Assembly: GCA_037389465.1 (NCBI GenBank) | Contig: JAZARR010000214.1 | Span: forward strand, 3,038,001 to 3,102,000 | Direction of reading: 5' to 3' | DNA length: 64,000 nucleotides | Origin: Baylisascaris procyonis | Lineage: Eukaryota > Nematoda > Chromadorea > Rhabditida > Ascarididae | In this document: piece by piece, positions 26,201-40,400 of the stretch | How the letters are laid out: each line of letters opens with the position of its first letter | How positions within the stretch are numbered: position 1 is the stretch's first letter | The notes under the pieces: model-generated | What the model was told of the DNA's origin: nothing | What the model saw: the letters and a program-made list of their open reading frames with translations, nothing else | Databases searched by the model: none | Made by a program: the position numbers and the translations under genes

Positions 26201-29200
26201 CCCAGTATCCAGCAATATTTTGAGGGTCGTACGATCATGTATCAACTCTGTTAAAAATATTTCAGCACGAAGACGTGCTCGTACTCGTAAAAGTGTAAGT
26301 GCAGCCAGTGGTGGCCAGTCAGCGGCTAAATCGGTGCCCGCGAATACTGAGCAAGAATCGAGCTCACTGATGTCTGAGCAAGGGTCAAGCTCATTGACTT
26401 CTGAATCTCAACAGCATTCTCTCAAAAAGCAAGCGGTACAAGGGAATGTCACTGCCGGTGACAATATTCAGGAGGTAAGCAAATACCGGCTCGTTTTTAT
26501 ACATAGAGGAGGGGCACGAAAACGAAAAGGGAATTCAAGCATGGAGAATGGGGTTTTCTTGAACAAAAATTCTTTTGCAAATTTCGTCAATTCCACAATA
26601 ATCCTTAAGTGGCATTTCACATAAAAAAGTTCAATACTTTCTTCGAATGTCATTTCTAACACATTAAACTATTTTGCAAAAAGCACGTATTGTGCTTTCC
26701 CTTGTATCGCACTTTCTGATTTATCGTGTTGTCTATCTATCATCTGCAAAGTTCACATTTTATGATCGCATAATGTGAGTGTGTATTTTTTTCTCACACA
26801 CTTCTTGATTCCCGAATTTCCTTAAGTAAACTTTGTAGGAAGAGGCCAACTTGGCATTAGTTATGAGTTTATTTTTAAAGAAACTCATTATTGGGAAAGT
26901 CGTTAGCAAGCCTCATGCCTCTTGATTAAAGCATTCCTCTCAACTAATCAAATCAATATCTAACCAGCTTTATTTCTCCATGAATTTCAAACGGCCGATG
27001 AGCCATTAGGTCAGGAGGTGACCAACATCCATGGGAGGGAGGGGAAGTGAATCGACGATGTGATCAAGGAGAGAAGTGGGAGTCCGGAGCCACCCTTCCT
27101 TGGCAATGGCTCCAGACCATTCGTCCCAAGTCTTTCCTTCCCTCTCCCTATCCCAACCAGAGAAGTGAGATTACGGATATCAAATTAAACAAATCGTGAT
27201 CAATAGCAAAATTGAGAAAACTACCGGTTTCCTGTTCACTAAAATAAAGCATTTGATTTTAAAGGAAGCGGAATGGGATTCAGAAGGAGAAGAAATCACT
27301 TACAATCTGGATGAAGAGTTCGAGGACGACGATGACATGGAAATGGGTCCCATGCGAAAGGTGGTGCCTGCTCCAACGAGGGGTCCCAATCGAGGAGGAC
27401 GCACTCTGATCACTGGTTTGTTTTGATTATTTTAAATCTTTTTTGCTCATTTCTTCCCTTCCTTCTTAATTCTAATTGAGGAAGGTTGAAGTTCATGCGG
27501 TTGAATGAGGGTTTATTTTAAATACGATAAACATACTGGGAAAAGCTTTTTAGAGTATTGGTTTTTGAATTGTTCATGTTCGAAGTGATCTTGCTGTGAA
27601 TGTCCTTAGATTCTGGTTTCTGTCACGCATCAAGCTGAGGTAAGCACTTAGAGGGTGCTGAAAGGTAACGTCTTTTTCATGTAATTTTCGACTGAATTCA
27701 ATAGCAGTGCAATATTTTTTTAGAAATGGGCAGTAAATTTGAAGTGAAGAAAGCCTTAAACGGCAGAAGTATTTTGCAAAGACCTATCGAAAGAAAAGGG
27801 AATTGAAAATGACAGCGATCGAAACAGCGTTTTTGCATTTTTCTCTTTTTTTATCACTCCTAGCCTTGTTTTTTATGAGCAATTTTATTATGCACTTTTA
27901 CAAATTTGATTTACTAAAACCCATCACGACAATATCCTGTTAATGCGCGTATATGCATGTATGTGTCTATCTGTCTGCCTGGCAGTTCCCGCTAGGGATC
28001 CATAGAGTTAGAGCTACAAAATTTGGTGGATGCACTGCATGCCATGGAGAGACCTTCCTCGTCGTACTTCGCTCTGATTCATCGGCTTCAAAGGAATATT
28101 TAAACAATTCAAACCTACTCGTTTCTCATTTTTCATCTAACCGATTATTGAAGAACGAAGTTTGTATGAAAGGTGAAATATGAAGGCGTACCTGCATATT
28201 TGCATTTTTGGGAACTGATGAAAACGGTTAATTGAACAAAATGCAAAAGTGCATATCGTGCCGTCTCCTAGGCGCGTTTCTCCCCTCGTTTGTAATTGTA
28301 ATTTCCGACTTAACCGTTCGATTTGTGTGGTCGACGTTTCTTGCAGACTATTATTTAATAAGAAGTATATATTTACTGTTTTGCTAATGGTTGTCAGGTG
28401 GGGCGAGAGGAGATGTACGTGCAGCACCAATCCCCCTCACAGGTGGCAGACCGTCGGTAGCAGTTGGTGGAACAGGAATGTTGGCAGGCAAAGTGCCAGA
28501 TATGAGTAAAGCGACGTCAATTATTCGCAAGATGTACACCGCACAGATTCCCGCACGAGCGGATGATCAGCCACCTCTCAAAGTCGTTCGAATGACGTTC
28601 GTTAACCGTTCATTCAGAATTTATTCAATTTTTTGCTTCGTAAGAGTTGTAATCGAAAGAATTGCGAGATTTGTTGGATCTGATTGCCTTATCGAGTGCT
28701 GAAAGCAATTCCCTTTTGTTTAGGGGATTGACTCGATGACTGCATTATCTCATCGGCTTTGCTACGCCTATATATGAAATGAAAATCACTGCTTAAAAGC
28801 TCGCCAACAGAACTTCATACTACTTCCCCAACTCGCACTCTTCATACCCACAAGCAGTTATTACGTCTAGCAGTCGAAATTACCGTTCCACTCACCCTAT
28901 ATTGGAAACAAAGGTAGCACAGTTTTGTTGAAATTCGTTCGGTGAAATCTTTTGTAAGTTGTTCCGTGTTGGAACTGATGAGGCGGATGTGTTATTATGC
29001 GCAAAGAATGTAGAGATAACCGGAAATAACGACTCTGTACTGATAGTAAGCACAAAATAGATATGACACTCGTTTTGATAATATTGAGTTCTTTGTTGTG
29101 TCGAAACGAAGGATTCTTGTCTTTTATTTCGTTTTTCTTTCGTTCTTTTTTTGTCTTTTTCAGTGGGAGATGGCTTTTCTTTCTTCATTTTTCTAGTTGT

Positions 29201-32016
29201 TCTAAGCAATGTTTTGCTTTTAAGGCCATCATCGCAAAACGTACAACAGAAGTATGCCTTTATGAAGAACTCAGCAGGACAACTTTGTCGTGTTATGAAG
29301 GCTGCCGCTGTCCCACAGATGGGTATTCGTAACGTCCCCGCATATAATATCGCATCTGCGAATGTATCTTCGAAAGTCGCACGAGGAAGCGACATCGAGC
29401 CGGAATTGCGTGAAAAAGTGGGTACTTACGAGTTATTTGATACTTCTAGCTTATTCTCTTCGATTGTGTCAATCCTGATCATTTTATACTGTTTCAAAGG
29501 GATGAATAGATGTTTTTTGCTCAATTGCAATTGTGACTTTGTGATGTCATTTGTGAAGATTTTTGTAATGTGAGGCAGTCAATGAGATGGGTTGACAAGC
29601 ATCCACCAAATGTTAAAATTATACAGCAAAAGTGCTCAATGGATGAACGTCCTAAAATGTTTTAGGAATGGTAGAGGTGTGGAGAATTCAGCATATGAAT
29701 GGTGGAGGTGAGTTATGGGTGAAAGTAGATAAGGAGATAAGCAGACACTGATTTGCTTTATTATTCGATGATTATTACAGATGTCGAAACGAGTAGTGGC
29801 GGGTGATTCGGTCGCTGAATACAACACCATCATCGATGCACTGCATGTACGCATTTTAAATTGTCAACTTTTTGAACCATAGTGGATCGTGAATCATTCG
29901 CTCTCCAAAAAAACGAAAAGGTGCACGAGAGTGTCATAGATTTCAGAGCTTCGTAATTCGCGATGGAAAATCCGTGGAGGAAAACTTAAATGATAATTGG
30001 GTGTCTCAGTGTAACCCGCATCGAGTAATCGCATGCCATCGAAAGCAAAAGAATTGGCAGACTTTTGCTTCTCTGAAAATGCGTCTATAAATCAGTTGTT
30101 TTATTTCTCTATCATTTTTTCTCACTGCGAACAGACAGTGGTTTTATGCTAAAAGGCTTTGAAATATGAAAAGCGAGGAGCTTTTTTTAAAATATGAGAC
30201 ATCCGCTTAATTAGAGGGGGACATCCTCAGAAAGGAGGACTATATGGGTTTACCATATGCGGCTATTAGGACTTTCGACAGTATCTTTGAAATCCCTTTA
30301 TGAACTTTTACCACTTCTTACGGCATCCTCAGGCAGTAAACGTCTTTTGGGGGGGGGGGGGGATTCATCTGATCCATAGCGAATATCCTTGAATTAGGCC
30401 AATGTGCGCTGGAGGACAGGCGATTTTTGGACACCTCTCTTCACCCTTTCGTCCACCTTTTGCATGAGGTCCTTAAGCTTCAACTTTAGAAAATCGGCCG
30501 ATACTGCTTAGCCTTACTATTTTGAGTTACAATGAGTGCTGACTTTCTGGAAGGGATTGAGCCACTTAACAGGATCTGCGAGCGTTCTGCCCGGAACCTG
30601 AATATTCGACAGTGCCTAGTAAATGCTTTTTCTTTCGTACCGATATCAGCACTCTCGATATATTGTTTTCTTTGTTCTCACGTGGATGTAGTGTGGTAAT
30701 TGGCTTTCGAGAATGCATGTCATCTCAAGTGAAGTAAAATAGAAAATAGATATGGAGTTAATGTGTGGCAAACAATCATGTTTTTCATGTTGTTCATTTA
30801 AAGGCGGAGCTGGCACGCGTTATCGAGGACCGAAAAAAGGTTGTGGTGAACAATCGCGAACTCATCGACCAAATGCAGTTGGCGCATGCCACGGCTATTG
30901 ATATCAGAGACAGCAGGTCGTTATCTCGCTGTTCCCTAGGGGCCTTGATCCACAGTTCTATAGTAAGGTGATGCTAGGCACACACAACGCCACGAAGAGG
31001 GTTCTCTAACGTTAAATGTTAAAACTGGTAGGCCTGAAGTGAAGATTCAAAGAGGTTCGTTTAAGCCCTTTTGTCTCTTCATCCGTCCATTTTCTCTCTG
31101 TCGTCTCATTTTTATTAATCTTCATTGAAAGAAAGGGGGGGGGGCTGAGGAGGAATCAACAAATTCATCTGTTGTGTTCGATTGATTTTATCAGTTCAGT
31201 TACAGTTTCGTTGAGTTTCGATCACCTTCGTATTGCAAATGAGTTGTCATTGCAAGTGGAATAAATTTTCAGAATTCGACAACTGGAACGCCAAGTGGAC
31301 ATTCTGCAGACGAAACTACAAAAGCATTTGCGTAGAGAGCAGGCACTATTGCTTGGCAACGAGTCTCATAGTCAGCCAGGTGATTATGCCTAATTTTGTT
31401 CCCTTTACAAAATTATATATCGAATTTCTTTGATATTGCGGCCAGTGAATAATGCCAAGATGGATGTTGCAGTCGGAAGCACTGGGTCAGCCGATAGTCG
31501 GCAAATGAAAGTTGATATGGGAATGAATGGATCGCGCACAGTGACCAAACACGACGATACTGCGGTCACGCAAACAAATCCATTGTCAAAGGATTGCTCG
31601 GTATGTATCTCAGTCGCATTCACCGAATAGCCTCGCAATAGCAGCTCTTCCTTCTCGTAGTCAGCGCTATTTGACGATATTGCGTATCACATTGTATAAT
31701 TGTTAGGATATATAAGCTGTGAAATTATGCTTAAACGATAGCAGTGATGTTAGGAATGTGATCAAGACTCCGATTTCGTGCGAATACGAGAGCGTAATTT
31801 TGATTGAAATGTTTCTTCACTTCATATCTTCCTTCCGTTGTATAGTCTCTGAAGTTCGGATTTAGCAACGTCATTAAATGCTTCAAGGGATCATCAATGC
31901 TGGGTTCCGAGAGAGTGACAATGCGAACAATGGAGCAGTTGAAGCAGGATGTGGATGATGACGATCTCGATGAAATAGACGAAGAGGAGGAAGGTGATTT
32001 CGATGAACTTGAATGA
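23230..32016 (+). CDS. Acidic coiled-coil protein of unknown family, 11 exons, 539 aa
   Basis: I do not recognise the family. Exons: 23230-23414, 25107-25177, 26266-26474, 27265-27415, 28398-28596, 29225-29417, 29781-29846, 30804-30916, 31273-31379, 31446-31600, 31846-32016. Phases agree at every junction and sum to 540 codons with TGA. The start ATG is the first after a CAG acceptor at 23219. Residues 1-60 are Ser/Glu-rich with an RGRR patch; exon 3 opens with an Arg cluster (ARRRARTRKS) and is Ser/Gln-rich; exon 4 has an acidic block (EEFEDDDDMEMG); exon 5 is Gly/Pro/Arg-rich; exons 7-9 (about residues 337-430) show heptad-like charged helices suited to a coiled coil; the C-terminus is extremely acidic (DDDDLDEIDEEEEGDFDELE). 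There is no signal peptide or membrane segment. Composition suggests a nuclear or chromatin-associated scaffold; that is inference. Three acceptors are AAG. Confidence 0.78.
30349..30362 (+). repeat. Poly-G tract (14 G)
   Basis: A homopolymer in the intron 29847-30803 of the acidic coiled-coil gene. A second run of 10 G lies at 31135-31144 in the next intron. Tract length is prone to sequencing error. Confidence 0.9.
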
Positions 32017-35000
32017 TGACTACTGCAGCGTTCGCTTGATTGTATCTGGATTGGACGCACTTATTGGTGAGTGGTTTATGTGGGGACTGGTGCATGCTTA
32101 TTACGCTTTCTTGGTAAGGATATTATGCGGGTGATCATTCTTGGTAAGCTGTGGGGTGTTGAAGGGATGAGGAGGATATGAGCGCCGTTAATAATGAGGG
32201 AAGTTTTGCTTGATTGTACTAATTCTTGATTCTTTGTGGTGCAGCTAATTAAGCCAATTTGATGATGTTGGTTTAAGGAGATCACTGGAAGTGTTTTCTG
32301 GCCCATAATTGCTGCATTCGATTTTTTTGAATTAATCCGATATCGTCTTATTCATATCAAAGCCCATAGTTTATTTGCAGGCATTGTACTCGCGTTTGGC
32401 AGTTTTCCGGATTCGCTTTTTGGTTTTGTTTTGGTTATCTGCAAAGTTGACGTAATTGATTTGTAGAATGTTTTTGATCTCTTCTTTCATCTGCATAATC
32501 TTGACGCTTTGTAATGCATTTTTTTTTCGCTGTAATTTTTTCAATTGCGATTGCGACAGGAAGCCATGAAAAAGTTCTTTCTAGGATCCATTGTTGCAAA
32601 TGAAAACCTTCTTTCATAATTTGTCCAAGGCGACCGATTTTCATCGTGAGTTCGAACAGTCTCTATAAAACTGTTGAGTGAATAATTGTAGTGTTCCCAT
32701 GCATACCTGTAATGTTTCTAATACAGCTGTAAGTGCATAAACTAATGCCAAACATGAACTTGCATATGAATGGAATGTTGAAAACATTAATAACATCATA
32801 AACCCTACTTGGGGGTGGGTAATTGAAAATGCTCATAATATATGTATTGTCCTGTTTCATAACTTTGAAGCGTCCTCAATCTGGCACATAGCAATAAACT
32901 GTTGTTATTATGGATATCTTTGAGTATGGGGCAGGAAGGAGGCAGAAGTATGTGGAGTAGTTGCTTCTTTTTTGGTGAGCTGCAGATATTTTCCTGGCTT
33001 TCGGGCGATAAAATGTGGGCGGAAATTAAAATCCGATCATTCAAAAGTGAACGTTTGTAATTCATCACTTCCACCAGTGTGTTTGATTTTTTCCACATTC
33101 GTTTTTTGTCGAAAATAAGCATTTACTTTGCCATTGCTTACATTATTTTGAGTCGGTAAAGCATAATCCTCTTTCAGAAACGTTTTACTGCTCTTCGAAA
33201 ACTCTCCATATCCCTCTTCTAAATGTCTAAGAGGACGATATCGATCATCCCGATCGATGAGGGACCCTCAAGATTTTATTAACGCTGACATGACAGGCAT
33301 ATTAGTAGGGTAAGAAAATTGCGGATCATCTAACAAATACTCATCAATAAAGCAACGGCAAAATGTTATTGAACAAATTCTTCCAGTGAATGATAGGTAT
33401 TTGTGCGACTGTTGATGAGAACGGTCAGGGTTAATTCAGTTTAATAAAGTATATCGATCCAAGCCTTTTTTGATAATCCGTGTTCTTTGAAAAGGGGTGG
33501 GGGGTTGGTTATATTGTTTGGTCGAGGCATTCTGGACGCCGAATATTATTTCCATTCGATACGATTGCTCGTTTGTGATTACTGCCTCGTTATTTATACA
33601 GGGGATTTTTCATGATAGAAGCTGGTTGAGGACCCATAATTATATGGACGCTTTGCTCCTTTTGTGTTCTTACGTCATCGTCGTGGTCCATGATATTATC
33701 CGTGTTGTGTCCCATTGATGTAATTCCAAGAATTTGAAGGGAACTTTAGCTATCTGTTCACTGAAAGAGTCTTTCGGAGAGTTGTATTGAAACGTTTATG
33801 AATTAGTGGAAACACCTTCTGATAGCTGTAATATAAGTTCCGAAAGATTGCAGGTTTTATTTGATTTATGTTGTTGTGGAGTGTTAAGGATTTTATTTCT
33901 TGTAATAATACCTCAATATTTTCACATCGAACTCATCCCTTTTATAAACTATTAATTTGTCTTATGCGCTGTTTTAATGTCTTCTAGATGGTGGGCAATC
34001 GTTTCCAGTTATCTTTATAAGAGCGATTGGGTTTCGAGATGTCCTTTGCAGAAAGCAATGAAATTATATAAAATTGCACGCTGGTCATGTGCTGTAGCAA
34101 CCTTCCATTCGGCGCTCGTCGTCCCGTTGATTAAAGGCGATTTGAAGGTGTGCTTTGCTGATATTTTTTCTACTGTTCTAGGCACTCAGAGTTTTGCCGA
34201 TGTTTTTGCTGGATGTGTGGCGGAGGAGGGGGGAGGGTGGAAGGGAGTTCCGGTTAACGGGAGCAATCTTGGGAAACACTTCGATCCTCAGGAACAATTT
34301 CTGGAAAATGTTCTGGTCCAAGTTTTCGGGGGTAAAGATGTTCACTTTTCCCTCCTCTCAGTACGGTAATTATCCTTTTTATTCAAAAATTCCCGTCCAT
34401 TGGCGATGTCAGGTTAGCAGCCGTCGAGGTAGTTATCCGACCTGGAGCTATTATGGGGATCAGTGTGAAGCAGATTTTTGTTCAGTCTGATTTGGATGAT
34501 AACCATTGTTTCTTTTAATGAGAAAAAATGGGACCAGAATTGGCGACATTTCACATTATATGCAGATACTGTAACTGAGCGAGCTATCTCGAGCTATTAT
34601 GGCCGCCCTATTTGTAGCTCCTGCAACGAGCCATGGCCGTGCTCGAAAGGTGAGAGGCGGTGCGTTTGAGTCCCATCGGTAGGCATTTCTCGTTTTGTTG
34701 CTATTGTTGTTGTCAATTGAATAATAGTTCCGTTCACCCAGAAGCCTCCTCATATTTTTCTTCGTTATTGTATATATATTTGCGTCTTCTTTATCTTCGT
34801 TTATGCTCTATTATTACTTTAATTACCTCGTTACCTTTGGATATTATTCATTAGTGGTTTTTATCTGATCAATCGGGCTGAATTCGTCATGAATTTCAGC
34901 TGAAGAGCGTAATTTGCAGTTTTCTCATTGGAATTTTGAATATCACTCCTGCATTTCATTTTTATTCATTGTATTTCCGCATCCACTTTATATTTTAGTT

Positions 35001-35556
35001 CTACTATTAGAACTCCTTATTGAATTTATTGTTGTAATATTGTATGATGTTGTTTCTACCAATAAAATATTCCCCTCAAAATCCGCATATTTATTTTAAA
35101 ACGTCAGCTAAAATCGTATAAGAGCATTTAAGAAAGGATCCCGTTGTATTGAATGCACCTTAACGTCCCATGGGTAATAGAACTTAGATTCTTGATTCTT
35201 ATATACTACTTATTAGGCTTTTCTTGATGATACATCCAACACACCTTAGTCTCACATAGTCATTTTTGGTCAGCTGTTTGGAACTTCAATAACATCAGAC
35301 GAGAATTTCAAGTGGTCTTATAAGCAGGCCAAACATATACCTGAGCGTCTTAAGCAAGCCAAACGGAAATGAACCAAGCAGCATACTAAAGTTTCATGAT
35401 TGTTACGTTTTTTTTGCGAGAATTTATTGTTGCCCTCTTGGCTTCGGATTTGCACTATGTGGTGCAGTCATAAGTGTGGGCGTCAACGAATTCTTAGAAG
35501 GTCCGTGGTTTTGGAGGAAGAGAGGAGCTCGCTAAAATAATCGTAAAATAGCTTCA
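32017..35556. other. Intergenic between convergent genes, repeat-like patches
   Basis: No exon chain could be supported. Several open frames (33497-33718, 33977-34369, 34660-34854 plus; 33122-32805 minus) are AT-rich or low complexity. A tRNA-like patch is listed separately at 34560-34690. Confidence 0.45.
34560..34690 (+). repeat. Possible tRNA-derived interspersed repeat
   Basis: A locally GC-rich block. GCGTTTGAGTCCCATC (around 34661) resembles a tRNA B-box (GGTTCGANTCC) with the following bases of an acceptor stem. The 5' half has no convincing A-box or cloverleaf. It could be a SINE fragment; weak. Confidence 0.3.
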
Positions 35557-36255
35557 GTGACAATGAAGTTGGGGCTAAGTCGTTTGTGGATCTGTCAGGC
35601 AAGACGCATGTGTGATGTGATGTGGGGAACTGTAGGAGAAAAGACGATGGATTTTTCGAGATCTGCATCAGTTCACATTCATCACCTCACAGATTTCACC
35701 AAGGCGCAGTACCTGCACCAACATTTATCGGCAGAAATACTGCGGGGCTATCTGATCATAAAAGCCCTGAATTTAAGTCGTTTATTAACCATCGAATAGA
35801 AAGAAGGCTACAGTATGACAATTCCTGAGGGTAATGGAAATTCAAGCATTTGTAAACTGCGAGGACGACACTTCCCAACTGCCGGTGGATAGCGGAGGTC
35901 CATAATATTGAAGAACTGACTCCGACTCAGATATTGGTTAGCCTCAGCGAACTTAAATCATTCGCCACGTCCCGTTACCGATATTCGTGTAGAACGTAGT
36001 ATTGGACATGTTATCCATCTTGTTTTACCGGATACAACCAAACATCCGTTTAGATTGCTGCATCCTCCTCAAAACAATTTTTATCCCACCGAACGATCAC
36101 TCGCAGTTGGCTTAAAACCGAAAGTTCTATGGACGGTGTGGGGTGGTACCAAGGTGGTTGAAGTTAGCAAAAGAGCGGTGTTAACGGTAGTAATTCAAAA
36201 AGTTTCGAAAATTGGCTGCGATGCACACGACTCGAGGTGCCGAGGTATCTGCTGA
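35557..36255 (+). pseudogene. Decayed protein-like ORF of unknown origin
   Basis: Frame +1 reads 80 codons from 35557 to a stop at 35799, then further stops, then 107 open codons from about 35932 to 36255 containing DIRVERSIGHVIHLVLPD and ERSLAVGLKPKVLWTVWGG. A second frame (35622-35828) is also open with GAVPAPTFIGRNTAGLSDH. The residue mix looks more protein-like than neighbouring noise, but stops interrupt it and no donor/acceptor pair reconciles the frames. It ends 30 bases before the stop codon of the oppositely oriented HADHA-like gene. It may be an old retro-copy or part of that gene's 3' UTR by chance. Confidence 0.25.
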
Positions 36256-36285
36256 TCTTGCAACATAGAGAGTGGACAACGACTT

Positions 36286-37375
36286 TCAACTGTAGAACTT
36301 TTCGGCGCCATTTTTGGCTCTTTGCTGCATTAGATCGCAATAAACGTTGCATTCTCGTACGATATCGCAATACTCTTCTAACCGCTGATCGGCGAATCGG
36401 AAAGGACCACCAAGGAACGGAGGAAAACCAATACCGAAAACACAACCAGCATCGCCATCTAACTGCAAAAGAACGCGTTATTGGTAGACAGCAGTAAGAA
36501 TAGTGCTGGAATCAAGCTAAAATTTTGATTATTTGTTGCATGAATACATAAACGAGGCCAATATATCTGTGCACATATACGAGATTCGCATCATTGCACC
36601 CAATTAAAGCTAAACTGCTAAGGATCCCAATATGGTAGACATGTTAGTGCAAACCGTTGGGATTCACTGAGCAAAATAGTCTGCAAAAGAGCCTAGATAT
36701 ACACAAATGAGTTCGAAATAAACTAGTGCATTCTTTAGCTTCAGCAGTATGAAGACCGCTGAATTTTTCAACTAGAATTATTTAATTATATTTGTGGACT
36801 GCATGAATTTTAAAGAAAGTTATTTTGATTTACAGGCTTGAAAAATTAGCGTTCTTTTGTCAATATTAGACGTGAGCATGACACAGTAGATCGTGTATCC
36901 TTCAACCCTAATAGGGCCGAGTGAGTATTTGCTGATGTGATGACGCCTTATATTGTATCAAGTTGGAAATCATTTTTTTCATATATAGAAATTCATCTAT
37001 TTGTCATTATTGTAGTTGAGTTAAGAGATTGGTGACATTGAAATAATCAAAGGTTGAAACAGTGAAAACGTTTTTGGTGATTTGAGTCATTTAATTGTTA
37101 CCGCTGAATCGATGATGTTTTTCTCATAGCATTGAAGTGCCACATTGGTGATCGCGAGAACGAGTTTGGCCTCACGTTCCTCGACATTCCCTTCATTTGA
37201 CTGCAGCTTGTCTCGTCTTGACCTCAATTGTTCAACATAGCAACTCACTTCTTGTAAAGTCACTATTATTAAAGTCGGCTTAAGCTTTCAATGATTTCGA
37301 AAATACGCAAAGAGTCTGCTAATGTCCTTTTTCAAGTATACTTTGCTGTAAAAGCTTTTTAGTCAGAAGGTGACA

Positions 37376-37429
<54 letters not shown>

Positions 37430-40400
37430 CAGATTTACCGAGAAAAATATCCCAAAGAAGAAGACGTGAACAGACGAGTAGAAGCGACATTACGAGACCT
37501 TTAAAATTAATGGATATGCAAATTCTGTACTGGAATACATTTCTTTGTCAACGTTCCTCACCGTCCATTGTTTTTTCTTTTCAGCCTCATTGGTGTCATA
37601 TTCACATCACAGAACAAGAAATACCAAACACCGCGAGTGTTATGCTGCTATATTTCGATTGGAGAGATAATCTCGTGAAACCGATTTAAACACTCACGTT
37701 CGCATATTCATCTCACGTATTAGCGCGCTATATTGACTGTCCGATGAGACAAGCTTCTCGCCTTTTGAATAAATGTGAAAACCTCGACCACATTTCTTTC
37801 CTATTCGATTTGAATCGACCAACTGCAAAGAAAAGCATCTTTTCGAAGTCAATTCCATGCTTGTTTCAACATAGCCTCGAAAGACTCTCACGGATGCAAA
37901 CCCTCTAATCAGAACAACTCGAAGGCGAAAACTAGCCCAGCCCTCTCTGCACAAAAACACAAGGCCCTCATGCAGTGAGATAGGGCCTATTAGCCCGCGG
38001 CTGGATTACGAACATGAATATTATTAAGACGCTTGTCTATAAACAGGCATAAGAAAAGTGTTTTAAAAAATCAAACACTCTCTCCCCTTCAACGGAAGCT
38101 CCTCATTGCGTGTCTATTGTGGTACCTCGTAATAAGCTTGTAAAAAAGCTAGCCTTCTGTACGAAGCTGAGACAAAATTGACGATTTCCATCCGTACTTG
38201 TCCATCTGCGGGATGCTTCAACTATCACATCAAGCCCAATCGAGTCGGCGATCTCCGCGAAACCGACCATGAAACCGGTGCGCTTTGAAAATTTATCCAC
38301 TGCGGACGCACTGTTAAGCTGTCTTTCGCATATCTGCTTATCCAGCTCATCGATAGCAGCCAGCATGCATTGGACAATATAATGACCAGGTTCATGCTCG
38401 CTATCTTCACTCAATAACATCAGCTTCTTTTGCATCGCCACTGAAGGAAAATCACTTTTGACCTCTAGAAGTGGAACTTGCTCATCGTTGAAGGATATAT
38501 TTCAAGTTATCTGTCTTGCAACGTTATCTTGAATATTTGTCGTTTAAGGGCTTTTTCTTGCTATAGAACGATCACATTCATGTAATTTTGTTAGTCAGCA
38601 TTACGTATGCCGTCACTGTCGCACTAAGGTCACCAATCTGTTTCAGGAAGACAAAACGTTTGTTGAAAGGTTTGAAAACAGCACCAATTTTTAGGTTGAT
38701 TTCAAAAATTACAGGGATAGTGGGTGAGTGGTCGTGATAAAGCAACGCAAACCAAGTGCAGCTATCGTCGCGATGGTATTCTCGTTGGTGGTTCCGTGTG
38801 CAATAAGCTCCACACATTCGATGCGCTCCACAGGTACCATATAAAGAACACCGATAATGCGTTCCGGGTGCATTGATGTGACACATATTTGCTTGAGGGA
38901 TGTGCCGAAAACGTTTATTGCGATAGGTGTCGTGTCACTTATCGTTGCTTCTACCTGAGAGTATGCTTCTTTTTACATTTTGCAAGTGTAGAGAATGAAA
39001 ATTGTGAGACACATTGTGACTGATAAAGTAACGAGCATCTTAAGAGACGAGTGCAAACATTTGTATTATTAACAGCTAGAATTAAAATAATATATTGGCT
39101 ATGAGTCATTAGTAAGAAAGATCATAATAAAAACTTGAGTCAAATAAAATAAAATAACAAAAATATGTTGACTACGGGGAGAGGGGCGTTTGAGAGTCTA
39201 ACTGTTCCGACCTAGTTCGAAGTGATGTGAACCTAATTTTATGGGAGCGTTACTAGTGTGGAGGTTGCTGTTTGTTCTCAAAATTTTAGCAGTTCGTAAT
39301 ATTTCAGTCCTTGAGACGCGCCTATTGGAGGGGAAAGTAGAGAAAAGTAATAGCGTCGGGTTTAGTGCATTATGTATTAAGCAGTTCTACTCGCGAATCC
39401 CTTCATTTGAATTGATTCTAATAAAGCAAGTTGAAGACTTATAAAGAATGTTCGAGCGTAATTATGAAAAAGGTGAAACGCCTTAGAATAGAACTTACTG
39501 CTTCACCAGGAGGCTCATGCTGTCATGCTAAGAGTTCGAAATGGCACAACCTTAGCGATTATTTCCTTGTATATTTCATAAGAAGTGAAATCCGGTGCCA
39601 CGATTACCACATCAGCATTTCTGATATCATTGAATGAAGAGGTAAAAGCAATCCTATCGAGAGCTGCATTTGCGGCCTCTCTGCTCATCCTCCCTTTCAG
39701 GACGGCTGCAATAAATGCCCAAAGTGAATAAATCACTCTTATTAAAATCGATCAAAACAATGCTTATTCAGTGTCTTTTAGCAAAGGAAAAGTGAGCAAA
39801 TAATCTGCGATCAGAAACAAACGTAGCATCTGTAGCAATATCGGTTGCGTAATAAAGCTGTCAAAAGGCAAACGAAGAATTCTTTCTGGAAAATACTAAA
39901 ACACCGCAAGAAATAGAAAGAAAAAAAAGCCACATTCCACCGACATAATAACGCCGGTGACTATGCTAGAGGGTGGATCGATAGGCATGCTATCCATGGG
40001 TACTGTCTGGAACCATTGGAACGGAAATGTGGAAGTTGAATCGATCATAATGTATTGAAATACCTTGCAACAAGATGAATATAGAGCTTCTATAATTCGA
40101 TGACGTGGATTATTACTAGGCATGCTTCGCTTTCCGGCATTTAGCATGCGCATTGAACATAATATTGATGTAGATGGTTTAGAAGGTTGTAATGCATTCC
40201 CTTCTTGAGGCTCGAATGGGAATGAAATATTAAAGCTTTCCTTTCATAGTTACGTTTTTATTCGGTAGATAAAAACTGCTCGCAGCAACGTCTTCTTTTA
40301 CCATCACGATCATCGGCCTCCTCCTCGTGTATTCGCAAATTCTGATTACCCAAGTGGTGTCTATCCTGCTGCGGTGCAGGGATGGGATCTGCGGTCAGGG

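Noticed and set aside
36164..36445. ORFs opposite the last HADHA-like exon
   Set aside because: Antisense or shifted-frame shadows of the [15 protein letters not shown] exon.
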